Below, in pieces: positions 34,231-46,105 of a stretch of 64,000 nucleotides of DNA. The DNA is from Leptodactylus fallax (lineage: Eukaryota; Chordata; Amphibia; Anura; Leptodactylidae), in NCBI GenBank assembly GCA_947044405.1, contig CAMRHE010000169.1:4092501-4156500 (forward strand), in the 5' to 3' direction. Made by a program: the position numbers and the translations under genes. How positions within the stretch are numbered: position 1 is the stretch's first letter; each line of letters begins with the position of its first letter. The notes beneath the pieces were generated by a model that saw only the letters and a program-made list of their open reading frames with translations, had not been told where the DNA came from and ran no database searches.

Positions 34231-34800
34231 ACTGCAAGTCAAAAATGGCACAAACAAATATTGTATTGTACCTAAGGCAGAATACAATTTACTCATATAT
34301 CCTCATTAATTATGGGCACCTTCTGCTGGGTTTTACGCCTTGGGGAAAATGTAGCTGGTGTGTATTTTTAAATGACCTTTATGCCAGATTTATGATGTAA
34401 ACGAGGATAAATCTGGCAGGACCAATAGCCTCGTCCCCTGCATGCTGGGAAAGTTGTGAAGATGACGCAGAATTAAAAATGTCACAATTTTTTTTTCTGC
34501 AAAATCCCAATTTGCTCAGAAAAGAGGTATACATAATAAATCTGCCCCAGAATGCCCAGCAGGAGCCAAGCCCAGGGTAAGAGCAACTGGAGCAGCAGTA
34601 TTAACATGGGAATTTCTCTAGGCTCTCCAATCTTCATGAGTTAGGAACAGGAAGGGCTGAATCAACTTCTTATAATGCTCACTGTCTGTTCTACTGATAA
34701 TGGATAGCAGACATGGAGGGCTCTGCCCAGTCCTCAACTTCCATCTCCATACGGAGGACAGAGAGCTTATTCACTGCTGTGCACCCTGGCCAAGTAAAGC

Positions 34801-34996
34801 TGGGTTTACACCTGCGCATGTACTCCGTTTCCGTCCCCGAACCCATTTAAAAAATGCGGAGAGAAAAGCGCTGCATGCAGCCCTTTTCTCTCCATATTTT
34901 TCACCCTTTTCTGGTGGAAACCGGCGGAAACCCTACAGACCTCATTATAGTCTATGGGGTCCGCGGGTAACCGCTTTTTTAAGGCAAGTGTGAACC
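34801..34996. mobile_element. Foldback MITE, GGTTCACA family, copy 1
   Basis: It starts GGGTTTACACCTGCGC and ends GTGTGAACCTAGC, so the ends are inverted copies. Inside, ATTATAGTCTATGGGGTCCGCGGG is shared with 47994-48166. Both strands carry open frames because of the symmetry. 34231-34800 has nothing recognised. Confidence 0.5.
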
Positions 34997-35531
34997 TAGC
35001 GTAAGTGAGTGAAGAGTTATTTCTCACAGGAGTCCTCCTCACTGTCTGCCTTAAACTTATGAGACTTTGAGGTGGAATCCACCTAAAAAAAAATGCCTCC
35101 CAACTCTCCCATTCATTTCAGTGGGAGTCAGGCAGAATTTTTCTTCTAGCTGATTTTTTTCAAAAGTGTTAGGACTTATCTACAGGTGAATTCTGCCTTG
35201 TAAAGCCTATTGCAATGAATGAGAGACAGCAAAAAATGCTAGGATTTTTTTTGGAGCGGTTTTTGCAAAAACTGCTGCAAAACAAACACTAGCGGTTATT
35301 TTCTGCCTCCCATTCCTTTTGGATTCTGCCTGAAATTCAGCCAACAAAAAACTCAATGTCAATATACCTTTACTGTGAGAGTCGATCTGTCAATGCAGCT
35401 GTCAGATGCTGCTACAGCTGCTTTATCATAAGTGACTAGTGAGGGGACTGTCATGTGGGCCCCCGGCTTAGGGGACCAGTCACAGTTGCTAATATTTTTT
35501 TGTGGCAGATTGTATGAACTGTATAGGACCT

Positions 35532-37244
35532 TTAAAAGGAGTCTGTCAGTAGGAAAAATAAGTATCAGACTAAAGACAGTACCTTGTAGGGCTGCTTCTA
35601 CACTTTCCAAATATTACTTTCTTATTCTGCATTGCAGTTTCATTTTCATGAAAATCAGCATTTTATTTGTATGCAAATTAGCTGAAAATGCTCTAGGGTC
35701 GTTTCTTCTCCTGCCAGGGCTGGTTATCTAGAGCACGGGTAGGCAACCTTTTTGTTCGGCGTGACGATTTCGATTAAAAAATCAAAGTTGAGGTACTCGG
35801 AGTGCCGGTCAATAATTGTAAGTCTGACGACCCCTGCACATGGTATTATGTCACATAGCGGCCCCTGCACACGTTATTATGGTGATAATACTAGTGATAA
35901 TTGCTATTACTATTATTTTAGCGTTTAACAGATATCACTAGAGAGGCGGGCGGCGTATTTTACTCTATAAACATCAGGTATGAACAGGACAGAGACAGTG
36001 AAAAAATGTAAACTTTATTGGTGACTTTGTGCATGTGTTGTGTAAGTGTTTGGTGCGACACTTCTGGCGCTGCGACCTGGACGATGGTAAATGTCTGGGT
36101 CACAGCGCCAATAACTTCCTGGTTATGTGATTAGGCTCAGAGGGGTGTTACATTATCCCTCTATGTGACTATCAGAGAGCAAAAGTACAGTATGCTCTCT
36201 GATTGATAGGAGAGAGGATAAGGATGGAAGTCCCTGCTACCCCCATCATCTGCAGCTTATGCACAGACAATGATGAGTTAACATTGTCTCTGCAGCTCCT
36301 CCTCCCCCTCCTTCCTTAGCTCTAAGATGCTGCCTGACACAGGAGGGGGGACACTTTTAGAGCCCCATTTCTAAGGATCTATTAGGGCCACAAAGATGCA
36401 ACTGGATTCATTTTAAAGATGAGAATCTCATCTTTAAAACGATACCAAGATCTACATGATTGACCTTAAACATTCCGAGCGATTCACTGTTAAAAGGATG
36501 TCGGGAATTGACATCTGCATTGGGATTTCAATGCCGAACATCGTTTTCACTAGCGAATCGCTCAGGATGTGTAAGGACGATCATGGTGATCTTGGTATCA
36601 TTTTAAAGAGGAGATTCTCATCTTTAAAATGAATCCAAGTGTTTATAGCTTTAACCAATCCTGAGCAATTCGATCAGATACAGTAGTGAAGCCGGCAATT
36701 ACCGGCTTCACTACTGTACATAGACTGTGCAGAAGCCGGGTGATGCCGCATCCATCTTCACCCGGCGCTAATGAAATTTTAAGGAAGCCGGATGGAAAAA
36801 CGCTGCAGGTAACGTTTTTCCATCGGCTGAGGCACAAATACGGCGCCAGAACTGATGCCTCTTGTGCCAGAACCGATCCCATAGAAAACTATGGGATCCG
36901 TCCTGGCATCAGTTTCCCTCCAGCTTGGTGCACCACGCCGGAGGGAAACAGATAGCTGTGCCGGACATATGTGAACACACCGCTGCCGTGCCAGGGAAAT
37001 AAGCCTCCGGTGCCACTCTTGGCACGCGTGCCAGGGGTTGCCGACCCCTGATCTAGAGTATAGAGTCAAGCCCCAGTAGGAGAGGACATGTCCCTAAAGC
37101 CCTTTTCAGCTAAATTGCATAAGAATAAAATGCTGATCTTCATGAAAGTGAAGCTGCAATGCAGAATAAGAAAGTCGTCTTTGGAAAGTATAGAAGCCTC
37201 TCTATCATTAGTCTGATACCGCTTTTCCTGCTTATTCCCTTTAA
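35532..37244. mobile_element. T2-type foldback MITE split by a hAT insertion
   Basis: TTAA occurs at 35532-35535 and 37241-37244. The left arm (TTCTACACTTTCCAAATATT, CTTATTCTGCATTGCAG, ATGAAAATCAGCATTTTAT) is repeated inverted in the right arm (37085-37240). A second element at 35734-37050 sits in the middle, flanked by ATCTAGAG on both sides. Without it the MITE is about 390 bp. Confidence 0.8.
35734..37050. mobile_element. hAT-like non-autonomous transposon with 8-bp duplication
   Basis: The ends are CACGGGTAGGCAACC and, inverted, CAGGGGTCGGCAACC. The target duplication ATCTAGAG is exact (35726-35733, 37051-37058). Imperfect CAGGG...GGCAACC ends with 8-bp duplications fit the hAT superfamily. 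No transposase remains. The part 35880-36615 is shared with 39777-40510, which lacks these ends. Near 36685-36715 lies a short exact palindrome (GCCGGTAATTGCCGGC type). Confidence 0.82.
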
Positions 37245-37379
37245 TTAAAAAAAAAGTCCTGCCCCATGCATAGAAGTGTTTTTTCAGTTTCCGGCTCCAA
37301 CTCAGAGGCTCACATGGTGCCATCAGGAGAGGATGTCAGCTGTAACATACAGGTTTTCCCAATATATTTTTTTTGTAAG

Positions 37380-37570
37380 GGAAAAATAATAGTAAAAAAA
37401 AATTGACATATTTGGTATTGATGTGTCCTAACAACCCATACTACAAAAATAGAACATTATTTATCACACAGTGAAAGCCATACAAAAATAAAGATGTTTT
37501 TGGTCACATTGTCTAAAAAAAAACGTTATAAAAATGATGAAAAAGTCATACAGAGATAGCATTGTTTAAC
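37380..37570. repeat. Frog repeat related to 4640-5058
   Basis: It is AT-rich, with TTTGGTATTGATGTGTCCTAACAACCC and a phrase on the other strand related to 4900-5040. 37571-38270 shows only similar low-complexity and CG-poor sequence; GACGTCATTACG near 38057 is a CRE-like word of doubtful meaning. Confidence 0.35.
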
Positions 37571-38273
37571 TTTACTTTCTGTAGCGTGATAAACTACCTC
37601 AGAAAACACCAATAGCCAACACCATTACCAACTGAAAAACCATTCAGTCAGGTTAACACAGTGTTGTTAAAGTGCTATAAGTCATGTTATCCTCTGTTTA
37701 TAATGCAAAATGGTGCTAACAGAAACGACAGCTGATCCCCCAAAAAGCAAGCCTTCACACAGCTCCAATGGTGGAAAAATTAAAAAGTTATGGCAACTTA
37801 CAGTATACCCTGGCACAGCATCCCTAGTCCTCACCCAGCAGTTTCAATCGGACCAAACACGGCCGAAACGAAACTGCTATTATTATACTGTGGGGTTCTT
37901 CAAATCCCCGAGTATAATAAGCGAAGCCCCCGGGGAGGTGATGAAACATAAAAAACAATGTTACTCACCATTCCAAGCTCCGCAGCCACTCTGTGCTCTT
38001 TGGGCACTTCTGCCTGAAGTCAGCTGACAGGGCCTCAGGTGTCACGTCTGCGTCTGACGTCATTACGCATAATGACGCGACATGACCCCTGAGACTCAAT
38101 GAGACTCAAAACATCATAAAAATATACAGCAAAAAACACAACGTTTCCTCAACTTGAGGAATCAGCATTAGGCTGAGTCCACACTTTGCGGAAAGACAGC
38201 ATTTTTGGCTGTTGCGGAAACGCAGCAGAAAAAAATACTGCATTTTTTACAGTACCAGGAAAGTGAATTAGAT

Positions 38274-40990
38274 TTTATTTAATCCCTTGGTGTCACAGAC
38301 AGTTTTGGACTTTATGACACAGCCCCATTTTTGAAAATATGACATGTCACTTTATGTGGTGATAACTTTGGAACACTTTAACTTTTCCAGGTGATTTTGA
38401 GAATGTTTTTTATCGTGACACATTGTACTTCATGTTTGTTGAAAATTTGGGTCAATATGTGTTGTGTTCTTGAAAAAATAGGAAATTTGGTGAAAATTTA
38501 GAAAAATATGCAATTTTCAAAGTTTGAAATTATCCTCTTTTCATAAAGCTAAAAAATATAATTTACCATATCTCTGCTTTATGTTGACATAAAATTTTAA
38601 ACGTTCATTTTAATTTTTTTGGACGTTATAAGGCTTACAGTCTAACAGGAATTTTCAAGAGAATTTACAAAACAAATTTTTTAAGGTACTAATTCAGTTC
38701 TAAAGGGGCTTTGAAAGGTCTTTGTATTAGAAACCCCCATAAATCACCCAGTTTTCAAAACTGCACCACCAAAACAATTCAAAACAGCATTTGAGAAGTT
38801 TGTTAACCCTTTAAGCGCTTCACAGGAATTAAAACAAAGTAAAGGTGAAAAATATACATTTCAATTTTTTTCAATACTAAGTTCATTAAAGCCTAAAATT
38901 TGCACATCCACAAGGGGTTAAAGAAGAAAGGGCACACAACAGAACACATAAAGGGAAGGAGCAACATCGAGCTTTCAGAGGGCATATTTTACTTGAATCG
39001 TTTTCAGGTGCCATGTTGCATTTGCAGAGCACATGAGGTACCAGAACAAAAAAACCTCCATTAAATTACCCCATTTAAGAAAATACACCCCTCAGTGAAT
39101 TTATCAAGAGGTATACTGAGCTCTTTGACGCCTCAGCTGTTTCACAGTATTTACTACCATTGGTACATGAAAAGGAAAAATTACTCTCTTTCTAGTAAAA
39201 TGTCTCTTTAGCCCCAAATTTCTCATTTTCACAAGGGGTTAAGAGAGAAAGAGCACCCCACAGCTCATTACACAATTTTTCTTGAACGTAGCAATACCCC
39301 ATATGTGGTCGTAAACTGCTGCATGGGTACATGACAGAGCTTGGAACGGGACAGCGCTATTTGGCTGTTTGAGGGCAGATTTTGATGGAATTGTTTTCAG
39401 GTACCATGTTGCATTTGCAGAGCCCCTGAGGTGCCAGAACAGTGGAAACCCCCGAAATGTGAACCTATTTTGGAAACTAGACCCCTCAAGAAATTTATCA
39501 AGGGGTATAGTGAGTATTTAGACCCTACAGATGTTTTACAGAATTGGGCCGTGAAAATAGTTGACATTTTTTTTCCGTTAAAATGTTTTTTTAACCCCAG
39601 ACTACTGGAAGTCAAGGTGCTTTGTTTGTACTGTGGGATCAAAAAAAAAACACCCTCTATTATACCCATCTGAAAGCTGCCAAAAACTAGGATTTTATAT
39701 TGTGACATTAAATGGGTGAAAATTTGTTATCTGACGGAACTTTTCTGCCTGTCACAGGTGTTTTATGTGTTAATTTCTAGTGATAATCGTTATAGCTATT
39801 ATTTTATCGTGTAACGGATATCACTAGAGAGGGGGTCTGCGTATTTTACTCTATAAAGATCAGGTATGAACAGGACAGGAACAGTGAAAAAATTTAAACT
39901 TTATTGAAGACGTTGTGTGTTTGGTGCAACTCTTTTGGCGCTGCGACCTGGATGATGGTAAACGTCTGGGTCACAGCGCCAATCAAGTTCCTGGCTATGC
40001 TATGTTCAGAGGGTATTACAGAAAAATACCCCTGTGATTAGGCTCAGAGGATTATTACATTATCCCTCTATATATCAGAGAGCAAAAGTATAGTATGCTC
40101 TCTGATTGATAGGACAGGAGATAACATGGACAGAAGTCCATGCTACCTCCCCTGGGGTCACATACAGGTTATGCACAGACAATGATGATTTATTATTGTC
40201 TCTGCAGTCTGCAGCTCTGCTCCTTCCCCATCCTTCCTCCTTCACGCAGCTGGCTTAGATGGCTGGATTGGGGTGGACACTTTAGAGCCCCATATCTCAG
40301 GATCCGTTAGGGCTATGAAGATGACCATGGATTCATTTTAAAGATGAGATTCTCCTTACAGATTCAGAGCGATTTTCTGTTAAAAACACTGTCGAGAATT
40401 GAGATATGCATTAGAATCTCAATGCCCAATAGCGTTTTCACCAGCGAATTGCATCGGGTGTGTAATGGCTATCATGATGATCTTGGTATCATTTTAAAGA
40501 GGAGAATCTCATAGCCCTAATATATCCTGAGAGAATAAAAAAAACAAAAAACTAATACTCACATCTCCTCTACCCTGCTGTCTCGCTGCCCTCTGTGAAT
40601 GGTGATCGCTGGCAAGTGGAGGCTGCGACTGGTCCCTCGCCAGTCAGATCGAAGTATCAGCTGTTTCATACAGCTGATACTCCGATCTCCCTGTTCTGGG
40701 GCATTTTCAGTTATAACAGTAAGCCCCGGGATCATTACTGTGCATAGCTGCACTGTGTCTGTACAGACCCACCAATCACAGCTATCACCGAAGAGGGGAG
40801 GCTTGTAGTGCTCCCTCCTCTGGTCACTAGGGAGTCTCAGCTGCTGGCAACAGCTGAGCTCCTGATACCCAGCCATTCTCCCTGCTAGAAAACAGCCCCA
40901 GGAGCTGCGACGTAACTGTATGACCTGGTGCATTAATGAAGCTCTCTCCAGGACGTAAAGTTACGTGGAGGTGCACATAGGGGTTAATCT
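38274..40990. repeat. Long compound frog repeat
   Basis: The left part (TGACACAGCCCCATTTTTGAAAATATGACATGTCAC, ATTGTACTTCATG) and the right border (GACGTAAAGTTACGTGGAGG, TAGGGGTTAA) are phrases common in frog genomes. Inside, 38820-39200 and 39210-39560 form a degenerate tandem pair (CCATGTTGCATTTGCAGAGC occurs in both, about 390 bp apart). 39777-40510 is the segment shared with the hAT-like element. The open frame 39431-39673 is a by-product. Confidence 0.5.
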
Positions 40991-41345
40991 CATCCCCACA
41001 TTGCGGAAATAAACACTGCAGAAATGTAGCTTTTTAAAAAAAAAAAAAAAAAAAAAATGGAATATCTTAATTTTTCCTGCAAAAATGTGCATTTTCCCAA
41101 TAGACTTGAAAGAGGAGAAGCTAAAATGCAAAACAGTCGAAAAGCAGTGAAAAATGCAAGCACCTAGCAAATCCCATCTACTTTGCAGAAAAATATGTGC
41201 AGCGGAAATGCTGCGAATTCCAAAACCGCCACAATTTTGGAAATTGCGGCATGTCAATTATACCTATGGAAACACTGGCAGTTTCCCTATAGATATAATT
41301 GAAGCCGAAGGTCCACAAAGGAAAACCCTGCGGACTTTCTGTGAA
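40980..41345. repeat. Family Z repeat
   Basis: GCATGTCAATTATACCTATGG and CCCTATAGATATAATTGAAG form an inverted pair like those at 14680-14880 and 63380-63620. An A run sits at 41035-41057. 41346-41970 has no recognised feature. Confidence 0.45.
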
Positions 41346-41974
41346 AAGCGCTGCGGGAAAAACCGAGATGCAACACCCACAAATCATGAAAATGGGGGCA
41401 TTTTGTTCAAGAGTCTGGAGCAGTGGTCGAAAAGGCATGCCCCCAATTCTGTTCATTTAACTGGGACTTCCAGAGATAGACAATGTATTTTCTTATTGAG
41501 CACTGTTTGGGTTGGGGTTTTGCTATCGTGAGATTTGAGGGAAATTCAGGGGAAATTCATTTTTTTCCTTCCTGCATTTTCAGTTCTACTTTGAAGTATT
41601 ATCATAGTAAAATTAACTTGTTAATGTTTTCTAGTGTGATGTATCTTTGTATCAGAGAGAAAGTAATATCCCATGCGCCTATATATCACTTGTCTGTGAC
41701 CTGCTACCTTTGTAGCTAAATATTCCAGTGAGCACATATTGCTATTCTCAAGGTGATTTTATTTGTGTTCCTTCAAGATTAGAAGCCAGTTGTATGTTAT
41801 TCTGTAAAATTTATGGTAAATGTAATTTTGTATTCATTTTCTAAATCTATACAATAAGCATAATTTATCAATATGCTTAGTGTATTCATGTCTTCAGAGC
41901 ATGTAAGTATAATGTACTGTCCTAGTTAATGTGAATCTATCATCCTTTATTGTATTTGTTTTTTTTAATGTTGG

Positions 41975-41976
<2 letters not shown>

Positions 41977-42024
<48 letters not shown>
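41977..42024. repeat. (AT)n microsatellite
   Basis: About 24 perfect AT units in a row. It is length-variable in principle and otherwise unremarkable. 42025-42950 contains a small inverted repeat around GGTGCTGTTATTTTCGGCACC (42681-42702) and no gene. Confidence 0.95.
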
Positions 42025-42027
<3 letters not shown>

Positions 42028-42949
42028 CTTGCTTTGTAGAGGTAATGATGACTGTTAAAATAAAATGTTACACCTCTATCTGAAGGCAGATAAACCAGGA
42101 TCCAATATTGACAATGGGTGATTATAAAAGCTCAACTTCACCCAAAACACTCTTCCATATAAGTCAAGAGGTTTTGTATGTCCATATGGCTATAGGAAAG
42201 CATATCTCTGAATGACTGTTTACAGTGCAGAGCAGCTGCTGAGACAAGATGGCTGCCCCCATAATTATGTTAAAAAAAACAAACTTTAATTTTGGGACAG
42301 ATTTATTAGTCCTGACTGCATTTAGACTAGACTATCTAAAATTCACCAGATTCATTACAGTGATGAATCAGAGCTCTCTCCCGGCTTCAGAGATCATTAT
42401 ATCCAAATGAAACATTGCCTATGAACTTTGAAATCTAAACACAGATATCTCTACATCCACTTTTCTAGAAAGGATGTACTGGATAATGTCCACCTCTGGG
42501 AAAATCTCCTATTTGTACTGACACTTGACCACATTGGAATGGAAACTCCCATATATGTCAAGAGGGGAAAGGAAAATGGGTAAGGAGTTAAGGAGGACCT
42601 TTCTTATCCTCAACAATGTGCAGTTTTATATACTGCTAGAAAGCCAATGGCTTTCCCGGTATGTGCCCTGTGCAGATATCGGTGCTGTTATTTTCGGCAC
42701 CGATATCTCCCCACTGTCAGAAGGGCGGGCCTTATAGCCTACTGTCATCGCTGAGCTGTGAGGAACAACCCCCCCGAACAGTACCTAACATGAAAAAGGG
42801 ACCGTTATTACTGCCCAGCCATGACGCTCACAGCACCGATATCTCCAGCACCAGGGCACAAACCGTGAAAGCCGACAGCTTCAACAGTGTGTAAAGTCAT
42901 CAGATGGTATATGGTCCCATCCAAAATTAAATTAATTCCCTCTTGTGAT

Positions 42950-43680
42950 CCCAATTGCTTTAGTAAGTGTTAGATAGGGCTCTCCCACCAGATGTGAAGG
43001 AAACTGCCTATGGTGGCAAAATTCTGGAAAGATGTCCAGGCTTTTATTCAGACCTGTACAGAAATATCTCTCAATTTAGACTTGGTCTAATCCATACAAT
43101 TTCCAAATATGCTCGCAAATTATTAAATTTTTTTTAGCATCTAAGGTAGCTATCGCCAGGGCCTTAAATACTCTACGATCCCGTGGCCTTCTTGAGAAAT
43201 AAATTGACGTTGATTATGATTAATGACCATTTGACGTGCCTATTATCAAATTTCCTGGAAAAGTTTCATATAATTTGGAGCCTATGGAAGTCCAGACTCC
43301 CACCTTAGTGCAACAGACACAATCTCTACCTATGTTTAAAATGTTTTTTAGCCTCAATGGGTGATGTCAGCGGGGGGGAGGCATACAACCCTTTTTTTTT
43401 ACTCTCTTTACAAATTGTTACTTGGTTTACTTGCACTGTTATGGGATTGTTAAAACATTTCTTAAACTTGCACAATTTTAATTTTATTTGTCATAATTTT
43501 CTTAAATATGAATATAATATAGTATCTTTATTCTTATCACATCTTGCCTGAATGTACATTTTGTGACTCAATATTTTTTCAGTTATGCCGCCCCAAGTGG
43601 CAATTATATTTCTTGCAATTGCATTGTCACTTTATTGTACTGAAACTGAAAAACTCAATAAAATATGTGGAAAACAGATT
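42950..43680 (+). mobile_element. L1-like LINE 3' fragment
   Basis: The plus strand reads, with frame breaks, as the end of an L1 ORF2 (a stretch like VAIARALNTLRSRGLLEK near 43150-43200). It is followed by a 3' UTR that ends CTGAAACTGAAAAACTCAATAAAATATG, a normal L1 tail with an AATAAA signal. It is 5' truncated and not coding. It lies in the opposite orientation to the intronic L1 copies. Confidence 0.6.
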
Positions 43681-44875
43681 AATCACAGTGGTTCATGCTG
43701 GATAGTAAATTGGTTCATCTTTAGACAGTGGTGTAATTTTAAGCCACTCCCCTTATCAGCAAACCACATCCTTTTCTCATTAAGTTGCATCCCTTGTCAA
43801 ACTAGGAAAATAGGTTTATAAGCAGATGCACCCATCGACATGAACACATGTACTGTAGCCTCATCTTTCTCATAAACGAACAGAGAAAATTTTAATGATC
43901 TCCATATACTGATGTACAATATAACCTGGCAATTAAGTTACACATACAGTATATATTATATTTAGACTTTATTACAGAATTTACGTGAAAATAATGAAAT
44001 AGCACAATATTCAATAATACAGCAATGATAAAATAAAATAAACCCCAGACCGATGCATTATACATGAAATAGTGTTGAGTAATAAAAATAGATGATTGAG
44101 AAAGTCTAGTAATTCATTCAATATAAAATATTGTCAAACTAGACGCAATGTGTTTAAGCCTGAAGACACAAAGAGTGGTGCACATTAAGTCCAAGGTCTT
44201 CTCTTACACCAAACATGTGCCACAACTCCTGTTCCATGCTACGCTTGCCATATTGTGCAATATGTAGGCGGGGACGCCTCGGCCTGACATGTTAATTATA
44301 TCTCAAGACAGATTTTAATGGAAATCTACGCTAGTTTCTAACTGGCATAGATTTCCATTCTGGCGCTGGGATGCGCGGGTGATTCGAGGCCAGAGCCTCT
44401 TCATAAATTACTAGTTCTCTGTGCCAGTATGGTACGCCAGTCTTAATAAATCTGCCCCATTGAGTTTTTGTCAGATTTTGCCTTGTTTCTTGTTTTTCTG
44501 AGTCAACACAAGGAGTGGATTCAGCAGCAAGGAGAATTATAACTGCTTCTCTTTTATTTTCCATTCCTTTTGAATCCACTCTTGACTTTGGCTAAAAAAA
44601 AACTGTACTAAAAAAGCAACAAAGACTCAATGGGGGACTTGAATAGTTGCACCATTTTTTGCACCTTTTTAGCCATGTATTTCTAAGCGCCTAATTTGCT
44701 AAAAAAGGCTTTAGAGCATAATACATTGCATAAATTCACCTCAAGGAAATTATAATTCCACTGCTGTCATATATTTCAGGTTTTTTAAGCTGCATATGTT
44801 CTGAAGTGCAGTTGCCTTTTTTTTTTTTTTTTTTTTAAAAAAGGCAAATGTCATAAATTCATTGTAAAATATAGC
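43681..44875. other. No gene recognised
   Basis: The sequence is AT-rich. Around 44440-44600 (TAATAAATCTGCCCCATTGAG, TCTTTTATTTTCCATTCCTTTTGAATCC) it resembles short frog repeats. A T run is at 44818-44836. Confidence 0.6.
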
Positions 44876-45473
44876 TACAGTGGGGAAAAAAAGTATTTAG
44901 TCAGCCACCAATTGTGCAAGTTCTCCCACTTAAAAAGATGAGAGAGGCCTGTAATTGACATCATAGGTAGACCTCAACTATGAGAGACAAAATGAGAAAA
45001 CAAATCCAGAAAATCACATTGTCTGATTTTTAAAGAATGTATTTGCAAATTATGGTGGAAAATAAGTATTTGGTCAATAACAAAAGTTCATCTCCATACT
45101 TTGTTATATATCCTTTGTTGGCAATGACAGAGGTCAAACGTTTTCTGTAAGTCTTCACAAGGTTGGCACACACTGTTGCTGGTATGTTGGCCCATTCCTC
45201 CATGCAGATGTCCTCTAGAGCAGTGATGTTTTGGGGCTGTCGCTGGGCAACACGGACTTTCAACTCCCTCCAAAGGTTTTCTATGGGGTTGAGATCCGGA
45301 GACTGGCTAGGCCACTCCAGGACCTTGAAATTCTTCTTACGAAGCCACTCCTTCGTTGCCCTGGCAGTGTGCTTGGGATCATTGTCATGCTGAAAGACCC
45401 AGCCACTTTTCATCTTCAATGCCCTTGCTGATGGAAGGAGGTTTGCACTCAAAATCTCATGATACATGGCCTG
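44876..45473 (-). mobile_element. Tc1-like transposon fragment (left end and 3' part of gene)
   Basis: The terminal repeat CAGTGGGGAAAAAAAGTATTTAGTC follows TA at 44876-44877. This is a well-known vertebrate Tc1 family. The element stops at about 45473, where unrelated MITE sequence begins, so the other half is gone. The transposase remnant is listed separately. Confidence 0.9.
45030..45467 (-). pseudogene. Tc1 transposase C-terminal fragment
   Basis: About 145 open codons cover the last part of the nuclease domain: [16 protein letters not shown], the second catalytic Asp in [11 protein letters not shown], and the Glu in [15 protein letters not shown]. The family end is KGYITKYGD, and the codons after it read into the terminal repeat. 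The first two thirds are missing through truncation at 45473, so it is a broken gene despite the open frame. Confidence 0.88.
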
Positions 45474-45590
45474 CGCTACCTCGGTACAGGTGATCTGCAG
45501 GGGTCCCAGGTGTTGGACCTCCCCAGGTCTAATACTGATGGCCTATGCAAAAGATAGGCTATCAATACCAGAAACAGGATAACCCCTTTT
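45474..45590. mobile_element. T2-type MITE, right end only
   Basis: It ends GGATAACCCCTTTT, the inverted form of a T2-like AAAAGGGGTT end, and carries the foldback phrase GATGGCCTATGCAAAAGATAGGCTATC. It is joined directly to the broken Tc1. Confidence 0.45.
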
Positions 45591-45726
45591 GTGGTCTCTG
45601 CTGTGTTTTTGTAACATGGGTCTTTAGCCTTAATTTGATCCTAAACTAGAGTAGCATATCATGCTGACAGTCCCACTTTCTTTTCAGATTAGTGCCACAT
45701 CTGTTCATAGCGGTTTACTGATATTG

Positions 45727-46105
45727 CAGCTTAGGCTATATTCACACAACAGTTATGTAAATCGGTGATGAAAACTGATGAAACCGAACAGTGATGTAAA
45801 TCAGACGTAAATATCGGATGAAACACTTTTCACAATCTATTTTCATCTTTGAGGCACCCATTCGCACACATCCCTCATAGTCTATTCAAGGATCTGAAGA
45901 TGGGTGAAGATGCCATTTTGTACCCAAGAGCCGCCCGTTTTTATAGATCCCTCATACATTGCAGTGTATGGAGGGATCCGTGAAAACGTACAAAAATAGA
46001 GCATGACCTATATTTGGACAGTTACACTGGATTGTAAAAATGTCGGTCATGTGAATAGCCCCCATTTACAGAATGATTTTCACTGTCATGTGAATATAGG
46101 GTAAT
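45727..46105. mobile_element. Foldback MITE, ATATTCACA ends
   Basis: The ends are TTAGGCTATATTCACACAAC and, inverted, TTACCCTATATTCACATGAC. The middle (ACTGATGAAACCGAAC and related words) has partial symmetry. A related form may occur at 62940-63230. 46106-47990 holds no recognised gene; 46490-46570 is a scrap of the repeat at 4640. Confidence 0.45.

Noticed and set aside
38820..39560. Tandem pair considered as a satellite or CRISPR-like array
   Set aside because: There are only two diverged units of about 390 bp inside a longer interspersed repeat, with no short regular repeat/spacer pattern.
41977..42024. AT repeat considered as an origin or regulatory site
   Set aside because: It is a plain dinucleotide microsatellite.
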